From assembly GCF_018417535.1 (NCBI RefSeq), contig NZ_CP070979.1, forward strand, positions 62,001 through 126,000: a DNA stretch of 64,000 bases. Direction: 5' to 3'. The notes below the pieces were generated by a model. That model made no database searches. It was not told the DNA's origin and saw only the letters and a program-made list of their open reading frames with translations. Within the stretch, counting starts at the first letter, position 1, and every line of letters starts with the position of its first letter. Made by a program: the position numbers and the translations under genes. This DNA comes from Burkholderia pyrrocinia (lineage in GTDB: Bacteria; Pseudomonadota; Gammaproteobacteria; Burkholderiales; Burkholderiaceae). This document shows, one piece after another, positions 1 to 12,900 of the stretch.

Positions 1-80
1 ACGTCGGCTGGCGGCTGAGCGCGCTGGACGGCTCGCGCGGCGGCGCGATGGCCCATGTGTCGGCCGTCATTGCCTACTGA
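1..80 (+). CDS. C-terminal end of an outer-membrane beta-barrel protein (partial)
   Basis: Reading from base 3, an open frame runs to a TGA at 78-80. The last residues (AHVSAVIAY) alternate hydrophobic and polar positions and end in an aromatic residue, which is the usual terminal strand of an outer-membrane beta-barrel. The gene lies just upstream of a SapC-like gene and a TpsA-type exoprotein, so a TpsB (FhaC/ShlB-like) transporter would make sense, but only 25 codons are visible and that is inference from position. Confidence 0.5.
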   Translation, partial: VGWRLSALDGSRGGAMAHVSAVIAY

Positions 81-115
81 GGCTACCGAGCCTACCGAGA
101 ACAAGGAAATCCATC

Positions 116-931
116 ATGCTGACCATTCAACCCCCGTTCGGGTACCACTCGCTCAAGCCGCTGAATCGTGCGGATCATGTCCGGCTGCTGCAGCCGGGCG
201 AATTGCCGCCGTTCGCGCGCGAGTCGCAGATCGTGCCGCTGAGCTTCAGCGAAGTCGTGGCGGCCGCGTGGCATTACCCGATCGTGTTCCTGCACGATGC
301 GCAGACGGGCGGGCATACGCTGGCTGCGCTGCTGGGGCTCGCGCAGAACCACAACGCGTTCGGCGGCGACGCCGGCTGGGAGGCGGGGGCATACGTGCCG
401 GCCTACGTCCGGCGCTATCCGTTCTGCATGGCGAGCGTGAACGTCGACGGCAAGGCCGATCCCGATCTGCTGGTGTGCGTCGAGGCCGATCGTGCATCGG
501 CCGAGGGGGTCGACGGCGCCGAGCAGTTGTTCGATGCGGAGGGTCAGCCCGGTCCGCGATGGGCGGCGATCGAGGCGTTCCTGAAGGAATACGAAGCGGA
601 CCTGGCGGCAAGCCGCGCGTTCACGCAGCGCCTCGCGGAACTCGATCTGCTCGAGCCGTTCACCGCGAATATCGTGCGGCCGGGGGACGCGGGCCAGTGC
701 ACCGTCGGCGGTATGGTGCGTGTCAACGAGGCGCGCCTTGCGGCGCTCGACGCGGAGACTGTCGCGTCGCTGCACCGGAGCGGCCATCTGAGCCGCATCT
801 ATATCCATCTCTTCTCGCTGCAGCGCTTTTACCGCCTTATCGAGCGTGAGGCCGAACAGGGTATCTACGCGGCCTCGACGCCGGCTGAAGAGGCGAAAGA
901 CGTGGAGTCCGCCGCGGCCCCCACCTGCTGA
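116..931 (+). CDS. SapC-like family protein
   Basis: A 271-residue soluble protein without an evident signal peptide. Its sequence resembles the SapC family (named after a Campylobacter S-layer-locus protein): an N-terminal part around PLSFSEV and YPIVF, a conserved central region around YVPAYVRRYPF, and a C-terminal helical part ending in a short Ala-rich tail. The biochemical role of the family is not established; members often sit next to large secreted surface proteins. The ATG at 116 is preceded by AAGGAAA. It ends 55 bp before the start of the giant exoprotein, so co-transcription and a helper role in its secretion or assembly are plausible, which is inference. Confidence 0.7.
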   Translation: MLTIQPPFGYHSLKPLNRADHVRLLQPGELPPFARESQIVPLSFSEVVAAAWHYPIVFLHDAQTGGHTLAALLGLAQNHNAFGGDAGWEAGAYVPAYVRRYPFCMASVNVDGKADPDLLVCVEADRASAEGVDGAEQLFDAEGQPGPRWAAIEAFLKEYEADLAASRAFTQRLAELDLLEPFTANIVRPGDAGQCTVGGMVRVNEARLAALDAETVASLHRSGHLSRIYIHLFSLQRFYRLIEREAEQGIYAASTPAEEAKDVESAAAPTC

Positions 932-986
932 GCACACCGCTTCCACGTCACAGCAGCAACGCCAGAAAAAAACCAAGGAATACGCC

Positions 987-3900
987 ATGAACAACCGTCA
1001 GAGCAGCCGTGATACCGCACGCCCCCCTCAGGCCGAGTCGAGCCGTCGCGGCGCCACATCGCCGCGCTATGGGCGCCGGACCATTCGCAGTGGCTTCACG
1101 CCGCTCGTGCGTGAGCTGTCCGTCGCATTCGTGCTGACGTTCGGCGTGGGCGCGCCGTTCGCGTGGGCGGCGCCGCAGGGCGGGCAGGTGGTGGCGGGGG
1201 CGGCGGGCATCGCGCGCAACGGCCCGCTGACGACGATCCAGCAGCAGTCGCAGCGGGCGATCGTGAACTGGCAGTCGTTCGGCGTGAACGCGGGCGAGAC
1301 GGTGCGCTTCGCGCAGCCGGCGACGAACGCGGCGATCCTGAACCGCGTGACAGGTGCGTTGCCGTCGAACATCAACGGGCTGGTTCAAGGCAACGGCAAG
1401 GTATTCCTGGTGAACCCGAACGGCATCGTGGTCGGCGCCAATGGCGTGATCAACGTGCAGGGCGGATTCGTTGCGTCGACGCAGAATCTGTCGGACACGG
1501 CGTTCATGCAGGGCGGGGCGCTGACGCTGTCGGGCGGCACCGACGGATCGATCCAGATTCTCGGCAAGATCAGCGCACCGGACGGCGACATCACGATCGT
1601 CGCGCCGAAGGTGGCGGTAGGCAGCGGCGCGGCACTGGAAGCGGGGCGCGCGGTGCAACTGATCGCGGCGAGCACGGTGACGCTGAGCAATGGCCAGTTC
1701 ACGGTGATCCCGCAGGCGGGGGACGCGGGCGAGCTGACGGTGGACGGGGTGGTGAGCGCGGCCAATGCGCAACTGGCGGCGGCGAACAACAACCTCGGGG
1801 CGCTGGCGATCAACACGAGCGGCACGGTCCGCGCGACGGGCACCCAGACGAACCCGGACGGCAGCGTGAGCATCGTCGCGCAGGGCGCGGGCGGCAACGT
1901 GAAGGTGGGCGGCACGGTCGCGGCGCGCCATGCGGACGGGACGGGCGGGAGCATTGTGGTGAGCGGTGCGAACGTCAGCGCGACGGGCGCGACGCTCGAC
2001 GCCAGCGGTACGCAGGGCGGAACGGTCTCGATCGCGGCCGACACAGCACAGGGCACGGCGCTGGTCACGGACAGCCGTATCAGCGCGACGGGCGACAGCG
2101 CGGCAGGCGGCCTGATCGGCATCACCGGCTGGCACACGGGCCTGATGGGCCAGACGACGGTCGACGCGAGCGGCGCAAGCGCCGGCGGGACGGTGCTCGT
2201 CGGCGGCGGGATGCATGGTCAGGACAGCCGTATCGCGAACGCGACGGCAACGACGATCGGCAGCAACGTCGTGCTGCGCGCGGACGGCACGCAGGGCAAT
2301 GCGTCGGGCGGCGAAGTGGTCGCGTGGTCCAACGACACGACGCGATTTGCCGGAACCATCGGTGCGACGGGCAGCGGTACGGGCCATGGCGGCAATGCGG
2401 AAGTGTCGGGCGCGGGCACGCTCGACTATCGCGGCTTCGCGGATCTTGCCGGCGGTGCGCTGGGCGGTGCGTTCGGCACGCTGCTGCTCGATCCGACCGA
2501 TGTCACGATTCAGGCTGCGGGGCCGGATAGCGGCGCGACGTGGAGCAGCGGGACGGCGGACTTCTCGTCGTCTGGTGGAACGTCAGTGATCACGACGGCG
2601 ACCTTGCAGTCGCAACTCGCAGCGGCGAGCGTCACGATCGACAGCCACAGTGGCACGGGCGGGAACGGCGACATCACGGTCAATGACGCGATCGTGATTC
2701 CGAATGCGCGCAGCCTGACGCTGAACGCAGCGCGCGACATCAACCTGAATGCGGACGTCACGACGAACAGCACGGGCTCGCTGTCGGCCTTCGCGGCCTA
2801 TGCGGCGCGCGACATCAACGTCAATACGGCGAACATCGGCGGCACGTCCGGCGTGTCGAACGTCGTGCTGATGAGCGGACAGACGAGCGCGCCGACGACG
2901 GCGACGCCGACGGTTGCGTTCGGTACCGTCGCGCCGGGCGCCGGGCAGGTCAATTTCAATTTCGCGGGCGGGACCAACCTGCAAGCGACACAAAACGTGA
3001 TCGTCGTGACCGGCTGCTCGACGGCGTGCTCGCTGTCGAGCACTGACACGGCGCTCACGACATCCGGCACGTCGACATATCTGTCGAGTGCACCGGATCT
3101 GTCGATCAACGGCGGCGCCGGCGCGAATCACGTGAACGTGAGCGGCGGCGGGGCGATGTATTTCGGCGGCTTCCGCGACATCAGCGTGGATGGCGCAGTG
3201 TCGGGTTTCGTTGCCAGCGGGAATGCAGGGGGTATCACCGGCGGCACGTCCATGGCGTCCAGTCTGGTACCTGGCGCCCTCTTTTGGGACGGCATCGGGC
3301 TTTACGCGCTGCGCGACCTGACCGTCAATGCACCGATCACGCCGGGCGATTTTTTCGAATCGGTGCAACTCAAGAGTGAGCGCGATATCAACCTCAACGC
3401 CGATATCACGTCGACCTATGTGCTTGCTGCCAATGCGGCACGCAACATCAACGTGACCGCGAGCACACTTGAAGGCGGCGCGGGCTATACGCTCGGGAAA
3501 ACGTTGCCGGCGGGCGTCTACCTGCTTGCAGGACAGCGGGCCTTGACCTCGACTGACAATGCGCTTGCCGCCACCGTGAACGATGGCTATGGCGGCTACT
3601 CGAGTAATATCGGCTCAATCTACTTCAACCGGACAAGCAGCCCTACGCTCCTCAAGAGCGATACCGACCTGGTCGCAATCTCGGGCTGCACGACGACCAC
3701 GAATTGCGTGCCTTCACAGCGGACCGACTTTCTGCCGGCCAATGTGTTGCTGGAATCCAGTGCGGGAACGAGCGGGCCAGTCGCCGGAAGCATTTATGTC
3801 GGCGGATTTCATAACATGACGCCGGAACGATGGGATCCGGTTGCTGGCGCCATCGCCGGCACGCTTTCGGCAAGCGGCGATATTTCATTTAATGCGTTCG

Positions 3901-6900
3901 GCAATCTGACGCTTAACGAAACGACGCTGACGGCGGGCAACTCGCTGCAGTTGCTGGCTGCAGGCGGGAATTATGACGACCCGACACCGATCTCCGGCTC
4001 GACGCTGGCCGATTACGCCGGCATTGTCTACTTTACGCAGCCGAACATCCTGCTCACCGCGACGGACTACGTCGACATCCGGTCGGGAACGGATGGAACC
4101 GGCACGTCGCTCGGTGCGACCGGCGGCACGATGCCGGGTGGCGGCGCGTACACGACCGGGCGAACGAACCAGGCGCGACCGTATTTCAACTCCGTATCGA
4201 ATCCCAATCAGGTTGTGATTCGTTACGGCTCGTCGGCAAATGCGCTGAACGGCGCTTTGACTATCGATGGCTTCCTGAATACCGTTCTTACGCTGCAGAA
4301 CAATGACGGTTCGGCTGCGACGAACCTGACCACCAACGGGATCAACATCGTTTCCTACGGTGACGTCGTCATCCCGCAGCACTATATTCGCGCGTTGAAT
4401 GGAGCGTGGGTGGACATTGAGGCGGGCGGCAATGGCGCCAATGGCAACTTTAGCCGCGGGCTCGTCGGTCAGGTGAAACTGACTGATGCAAGCCCGGTTG
4501 TGCAGGGCGGTGCAGTTTTTCTGGAATCCAGTTCTGATGCGACGGGGCGGCATCTCGATTTTGCAGGCGGAACGGGATCGCTAACGAGCGGGTATGGTAC
4601 CGGTGGCCCGATCCTTCTCCAATACGACCCGGGTTTGACGAGCTTTGCGCTTTTGGAGGTTACTGGTTTCAAGAATACGCCGATCTACGTGTTCAGCGGT
4701 TCAGCAACCCCCACATTAGCCGGTTTCGATCCGAATGTGTCGTTGTCGTTCGACAGCGGGCGAGGTAATTTTTGGTCGAACGTCACGGCTTTCGGGAACG
4801 TGACCTTCGAAAATAACAAGCTCACCGGTATGGGTAACGGCACCGGCGGGGTATTTGACTACGTGAGCCTGAACGTTGTGGCCGGCCAGGGTGGCGCCGC
4901 CGATTCTGGCGGCGTGTTGCAATTTGCCCAGCCGACCACGATTTCTGGAGGCTTCAATCGCCTGATATTGAGCAATAATGCCGCCGGACTGTCGACCGTC
5001 GCCGGCCAGGACCTCACGAATGTGACGTTCGGACCGATCGGCATTATCCCGACGTCGCCGTTGACCGCCTCGATCGACGGGACGACCACGACGCTTGGCG
5101 TGCCGGTCACCGACACGGTCGACGGAATCAATGTATTCGGCCAAGGGTTTGCCTTGCTCGGCTTCCGCAACGTCGACCTGAACTCGACGGGCAACGCACC
5201 GCTCAGTTTCCGGAACTTGACCATCGCTCCGAACGGCAACTCGCAACAGGGCGACATCAACATCAATGAGGACATCTACGTCAGGGGGGCGCTGACCCTG
5301 TACGGAAGCAGCATCAATACCGGAAGCAACATCATCGGCAGTCTTGCGCCGGCTGGGGAGAGCTATTCGCCGAGCTTCACCGCGACCGGTCTCGCGACCG
5401 CGTGGGGCGGTACCGCGAAAAACAGCACCATCAATACGTCGAGCAAGGACAATGTCTTTTCGACCGGGATGCAACTGAGCAACGTCGCCGCCGGCACCAC
5501 GATGACGATCAATGATCGCGACACCGTCATCATCAGCAGCTTCGGCGCGTCGACCGATCAGGGCAACATCGTCGTCAACGCGCAGGGCGACATCGGCATC
5601 AACGGCAGCATCGCCCGTACCGGCGCAACCAATCCGGCCAGTTTTACGTTCAACGCCGGCAAGGATTTGAGCAGCATCTTCAGCGGTTATGACGCGTACA
5701 ACCAGGGCACGGTGAGCTCGCTGGTTCAGGAGGAGAATCTCGACGGCGGCAAAGGCGCCGGAGTGACGTTCTTCCTCGCGCCGGTCGAGCGCGTGGTGCC
5801 GATCTATACGCCGGTCGGCGTGTTGAGCCTCCAATCGACCAACCCGGGCGGCACCGACTATGTCGCACCGAGCGATCCCGGCTGGAACGCAACGCATACG
5901 CAGTACACGATCAGCAGCAGTTCGCCATCCGATCTGCTCAAGTTCTTCGCTGTCGGGACGGTCGTCACGCCGGGGCAGGTCGTGGTCAGCAATGCGGTCT
6001 GGTTTTTCGACCAGGCGTACGTCAAATCCACGCTGAACAACGGTGCACAGGTCTACGTTGTGACGGGCTACACAACGTCGACGGCTCCGCAGACGCAGTT
6101 CACGTCGCTCGGCTTTGGCGTCAATACGCTGTCGAACACTGTAAACAACGGTGGGACCGGTGGCACGGTCACGACGACGCTCAATCGCACGTCGTTTGCG
6201 GTATCCGGCGACAACCCGGTCGTCGATGCATTGGTGACGCCCGCCGGCGATCCGGTGGCGGGCACCTATGCGCTCGGTCTGGGCCAGCAGTTCTACGTCG
6301 CGGCAGGCGGCAACGCGACCTATCCGGATGCGTCATGGGACGTGCGCGTGACAGGTCCTGTCACCGTGCAGACGCAGCTCGGCAACATCATCATCAAGTC
6401 CGGTTCGACTTATGCGGATACCTATCAGGGTTTCCACACCATGGGCGACACGGCGGACGTGCATTTGTCGTCCAATGTGCCGCCAGCGGGCCAGGGCCTC
6501 GGCCATCCGGCGAACCTGCAAGAAAACCTGGTCACGCAAACCGTCAACGGCAACATCCTGATCGGCGGCTATCGCGACATCGTGGTGCAGAACGCGGGCA
6601 CCGTGCAGCCCACCGGCACCGGCTCGATCAGCCTGATCGCGGGTCGCGACCTGCTGCTCAATGACAATATCGGCGCGACTGGCGCGACCGGCACGCTGAC
6701 GCTGGGCGCCGGCAACATGATCGAGCAGGCGGCTGGCAAGACCATCACCGCCAACAACCTGGTGCTGGTGACCGGCCGCGGCACCGACAACCTGAACACC
6801 GACGTCAACAACCTGGCCGGCTATCTGCAGATGCCGAGCGCGGCGTATACCGGCGCGTTGGCGGGCGGCACGACGGCGACCGGCACGATCGAGGTGACCA

Positions 6901-9900
6901 ACGACAAGGCGCTCAACATCGTGTCGAACATTCCGGTCAATCCGGTGACCGGCGCGGTGACGTTTACGACCAACGGGCCGGTGTTCGCCGATCCGACGGT
7001 GACGCCGCTTCAACCGGTCGGCTTGACCACGTCGACGCTCGGCGGACCGATTGCGGGTTCGGTCGAGCTGACCACGACGTCGGGCGACATCAACGTCGCG
7101 GCGCCGGTGACGACCACCAACACCGGCGGCGAAATCAACATCCGCTCCGATGCGGGCAACGTCGCGCTCGGCGCGAATGTCACGACCACCGGCAATGCGT
7201 TCATCGAGGCCAACCAGGCGATCACCGATACCGCCGGCACGCTGACAGCAAACGCGGCCGTGCTGACAGCGGGGACGACGATCGGCACTGCGGCGAACCC
7301 GGTCAATACCGCGGTGAACACGCTGGCGCTGGTTGCCGGGGGCAACGTCTACGACACCAATGCCGGGGCGCTGACGGTGGCCGGACAGACGACGAACAAC
7401 GGCAGCCTCAACGTGCAGAGCACGGGCGGCACGATGACGGTCGGCTCGGTGTCGCTCGCGCCGACGATTCTGAACAACGCGCCCGGCGCGACGATCACCG
7501 GCATCAACGCCAGCGGCAGCGGCGCGGTGAACCTGACGGCTACCGGTACGACGAGCGATATCGTGTTCGACGCAACCGCACGCAGCGGCACGGGCACGGT
7601 TACGGCCACGGCGGGCGAGAACATCGTCAACGGGATGGCGGCGCTCGTGCCTGGCGCCAATGGCAGCGGCAGTTCGAACCTCGATGTGGCGACGGCGGGC
7701 AACGTCGTGCTGAACGCCGGCAACACGATCGGCGGCGACGGGGCATCGACGATCGATCCGGTCTCGGTGTGGAGCGGCGGCAATATCAGCGCGACATCGG
7801 CAGGGACAACGGGCGCGGCCGGCACCTATCTCGCGGTCCTCGATACGACCGGTGCGGTTAACGTCGGCGGCTCTTCGGTCAGCATCAATTCCGGCAAGAA
7901 CATCGACGTGACCGCGGTGACGAGCACGACGGCAGGGACCGGCAACCTGGCCGTTACCGGGCCGGTCGCCGCGCAGAACGCGGGCTACGTACGACTGGCG
8001 GCGGACCGGAACGTCGCGGTGCAGAGCGCGGTGTCGACTACGGGCACCGGCGACGTGGTGGTCACGGCCGGTCTGGGCGGCACCGGCAGCGTCACGCAGA
8101 CGGCCGGCGGCACGCTGTCGACCGGCACGGGCGAGATCAACGTGAAGGCCGCGAACGGCATTACGTTCGGCGCGAACGCGACGACGGGCGGCAACATTGT
8201 GGTGCAGGCGGGCGATGCGATCGCGCAGGCGGGCGGCACGCTGGCGGCGAGCGGCGTCGCGCTGGAGGCCGGCACGACGATCGGCATGGCGGCCAACCGG
8301 ATCAACACGGCCACCAACACGCTGGCGATGACGTCGACGGGCAGCGAATACGTATCGAACACGGGCGACCTGACATTGGGCGCGAAGACGACCGGCAACG
8401 GGACGATCGATGTCACCAACGCGGGTGTGCTCACGGTCGGCTCGGCGTCGGTGCTGACCGGCATCGCGGTGCCGGGCCTGACCGGCGGCATCACGACGGT
8501 CGCACCGGGCGTCGCCGTCACCGGCGTGACAGCCAACGGCAGCGGCAACGTGAACCTGGCGGCGACCGGCGCGACGGGCGACATCGTCACGACGCAACCG
8601 GTTAGCTCGGGCACGGGCAACATCGCGATGACGGCCGCGCGCAACGTGACCGACACCGCAACGGGCTCGGTGTCGACGGGCGGCAGCGGCACGATCGGCG
8701 TGACCGCTCAGACAGGCAGCATCACGATGGCCGATGGCGCGTCGTACACGACGGCAGGCGGCAACATCACGGCCACCGCGGCGACCAACATCGCGCTTGC
8801 GCAAGCGACGACCGGCAGCAACACGGTCGGCACCGTGACGCTGACGGCGGCCAATGGCGCGATCAGCAATAACCGTACGGCGGGCGCGAACAACGTGACG
8901 ACCGGCACGCTGAACGCGACGGCAGCGACCGGCATTGGCTCGGGCACGCTGGACAGTTCGACGGCGCTGACGACCGACATCGCGACGCTGGGCACCAAGG
9001 TGACGGGCGCCGGCGACGTGGTGATCGACAACACCAATGCATCGCTGCTGACGCTGGGTAACGGCACGCTGACCAACAGCGCGGCCAACGGCAATGTGCG
9101 CGTGGCGACGGCGGGCGCGGTCACGACGGGCAACAGCGTGTCGGCGAGCAACACGGTGCAACTGGTCGCGGGCGACGTGAAGGGTACGCTCGCGAACGAC
9201 GTCGGCGCGGTGACGCTCGCCAACAACGTGACGGCGAACACGCTCGACGTCAATGCGGGCGGGCTGGTGCAGCAGACTGGCGGCACGCTGAACGCGGCCA
9301 CGACGCTGGTCGACGCGACGCGCTATACCAGCGGGTCGGACGCGACGCTTACCAACGGCAGCGGCACGCTGACGGAGAACGGCTCGTCGGTGACCGGCAA
9401 CTACACGATCACCACCGCCGGCACGCTGAACCAGACGGGCAACACGACGGTCGGCGGCAACCTGACCGAGAGCGGCTATACCGGCGGCACGGTGTCGGGC
9501 ACGGTGACGGTGGGCGGCAACTACAACGGCGTCAACACGTTCTCGGGCAGCGGCAGCGTGACGACGGGCGGCAGCAACAGCACGATCAACGCGAACAGTG
9601 CGACGACGGGCGTGGTGGTGGCGAGCGGTGCGGGTCCGAACTTCGACCTGTCGAGCGCGAACCTGGGCAACAGCACGAACATCACGGTGGACCTGCGCGG
9701 CCAGAGCGCGACGGTGACGGGCAACACGCCGTCGATCCTGCTGAACGGCGCGACGGGCGGCAGCAACAGCCTGGGCACGGTGACGGTCAAGACCGCGAAG
9801 CCGGTGACGGTGGCGGTGACGCAGCAGGACTACAACCTGACGCAAAGCGCGGCGATCGACATCGGCGCGCACACGCTGACGGTCAATGCGGTGGCGGGCA

Positions 9901-12900
9901 GCGCGAGCAGCGCATCGCTGCAGGCGAGCCCGGGCACGCTGACGCTGCCGGGCCAGTCGACGCCGATCGACTACAACGCGGCGAACAACACGCTCAACGG
10001 CGGCAACGGCAGCCGGATCGTGCTGAACAACACGGGCAATGCGATCGGCGGCCTGACGATCCTGAACGGCGAATCGGCGAACGTCGTGACGAGCGGCAAT
10101 CTTGCGCTCGGCAACGTGACGGTGAACAACGGGCTGTCGGCGACGTCGACGACGGGCGCGATCACGCAGACGGCGGGGACGTCGGTGGTGGCACGCACGC
10201 TGGCGCTCAATGCCGTGAATGGCATCGGCACGGCGGCGACGCCGATCGCGTTCAACACGGTCGCCGCGACGGCGGCGGGTGTGACGCCGGTGCTGGCGAC
10301 TAGCGATGGCTCGGGCAGCACGTCGGTCGCGACCACCGGCCAGGTGCAGCTGGGTGGTCAGGTGTACCAACCGACCGATACGTCGAGCACGACGGCCGCG
10401 ACGCTGACGAGCGCAGCCAACGGCACCACCGGCGGCGATCTGACGGTGCTGGCGGCAGGGCCGGTCACCACCGGTGCGACGGTGACCACCGGCGGCAACG
10501 GTGCCATCGACGTCGGCACGACTGCCGGCTCCATCACGCTGTCGAACATGGTGACGGCGGGGGGCAGTGGTTCGATCGAGCTGACGGCGGCGACCGGCAT
10601 CGCGGTGAATGCGGCGGTGAGTTCGACGAGCGGCGAGATCAATGCGCTCGCGCAAGGTGGCGACGTGGCGCTGGGCGCCAATGTGAGCACGACCGGCAAC
10701 GCATTCGTGCAGGCAAGCGGCGCGATCACGCAGAGCGCGGGGACGTTAACGGCCGACGGCGCGGTGCTGGCCGCGGGCACGACGATCGGCTCGAGCGCGA
10801 ACGCGATCGACACCAGCGTGAACACGCTGGCGCTGGTGAGCGCGGGCGATGCATACGCCAGCAACGACAAGGCGTTGACGGCGGCCGCACAGACGAGCGC
10901 CAACGGTAACGTTGGCATCACGACGACGAGTGGCGACCTGACGGCGGGCAGCGTGAGCCTGACGCCGGGTGTCGTCAACAACGCGGTGGGGGCGAACCTG
11001 TCGGGCGTGTCGGCGAACGGCACGGGCAACGTGACGCTGACGGCGGCCGGCACGGGCAGCAACGTGGTGCTGGACCAGAGCGTGACGAGCGGCAGCGGCA
11101 CGGTAACGGCGAGCGCGACGCAGGACATCGTGTTCGAGAACGCCGCGCAGATCGTAACGACGGGCGCGGCAGTCCTGGCCGCGGGCGACAACATCACGAA
11201 CGCGACCGACAACACGGCGGTGCAGATCCAGGCGGCGAGCGCGACGCTGACGGCCGGCACGAACATCGGCAGCGGCGTGATCGACAACGGCATCACCGGC
11301 TCGACCAACGCGAGCGAACTGCATCTGAACGTGGCGAGCCTGCAGGCGAACGCAGGCGGCGACGCGACGTTGTGGAACCAGGGCGCGACGCTGCTGCAGA
11401 CGTCCGGCGCGGGCGGTTACTTCGGACTGAACGGCGGCGGCCCGATCGCGCAGGCGAGCGGCGCGACGCTGTCGGCGGGCTCGGCGGAGTTCGATACGAC
11501 GCGCGATACGTCGGTCGGTCAGGTGTCGCTGCAGAACCAGGGCGATCTGTCGATTGCCGCCGCCAACTATGTAGGCGGCGACTACACGGCGACGTCGCAG
11601 AGCGGCAACGTCACCCTCGCGAGCGGCGCCGCACTGAACGTGAACGGCAACGTGACGCTGTCGAGCGGGGCGGGCAAGACGGTGAGCGCCGATCCGACGC
11701 ACATCGCGAGTTCGGGCAACGTGGTGCAGAACGGCACGACGACGAACGTCGGCGGGGCGATGACGCCGCTGGTGACGATCGACCCGGTGACGAAGACGGC
11801 GCTGGTCAGCGCGCAGGGCGCGGGGGCGGACTTCGTGCTGACGCCGGCGCTGGTCGCACAGCTGAACGCGGCGGGCGTGACGACGGTGACGGTCGACCTG
11901 GGCAACACGGTGACGAGCTACTCGGTGGCGTCGTTGGCGGGGGGGGCGATCACGGTGGCGAACGCGAACAACGCGGTGACGGGCGGCTGGACGGTGCGCA
12001 CGGGCCCGTCGGCGATCGCGACGCCGACGCAGCAGCAGCGGGACTACAACCTGACGGACACGGCGGGCCCGGTGGATTTGGGCACGGCGAATCTGATCGT
12101 GAACGCGGCGCGCGGCACGGACTTCGCGTCGGGGAGCACGCCGAGCACCGTGGCAGCGGTGAACGACGCGGCGAATACGGCGGCGGGGTTCAACGCGGCG
12201 CAGGGCAGCAATGTGACGCTGACGCAGACCCGTACGGCGAGCGTGGACGTGCGCGATGCGTACAACGTGTCGGTGACGTCGCCGGGGAACCTGAACGTGT
12301 CGTACGTGAAGGCGAACAACAATGCATCCCTACTCGCCGGGACGGCCAGCAGCGGCAACCTGAATATCAACGGCCCGGTCAACGTAGGCGCCGACCTGAT
12401 CGGTGTGGGCGGCAAGGACGTGACGATCGCGAGTGGCGCGGCGGTCGCGGCGAACGGCAAGGTGACGCTGGTAGCGGACGAGACGGCGGGGACGTCGAGC
12501 GGGCCGGGGTGGTTCATCAACCGCGGGAGCATCGCGTCGGGCTCGCGTCAGGTAGCGATCTATGGGGTGTCTGGAGTGGCGCCGGACGGTTATACGGCGC
12601 CGGCAAGCCAGGTGATTCTCGGGAACATCGATGGCCTGTCGGCGGGCACGTCCGTGGACAACTGGGCCACGGCGTACGACAACACCAGCAACGGCGCGCT
12701 GTATGCGGCGGGCACGGGCAAGTTCAACGGCGTGCAGGTTTGGTACAAGGCGCCGCTGACAAAGGTGGCTGCGGCCAAGCCTGACGCGGGGCCGGCGGTG
12801 CCGCAGACGACGGATACCGTCTCGAACACGGAGCGCGACTGGCATGTGCGCGACGCGGAGCCGCCGATCATCTCGGCGGGCTTCTCGGCGCGAGCCGATT

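Noticed and set aside
6333..10655. A 1440-codon open frame antisense to the giant exoprotein
   Set aside because: Arg/His-rich, no domain, no start signals; it is the complement of a GC-rich repeat gene and follows its codon pattern.
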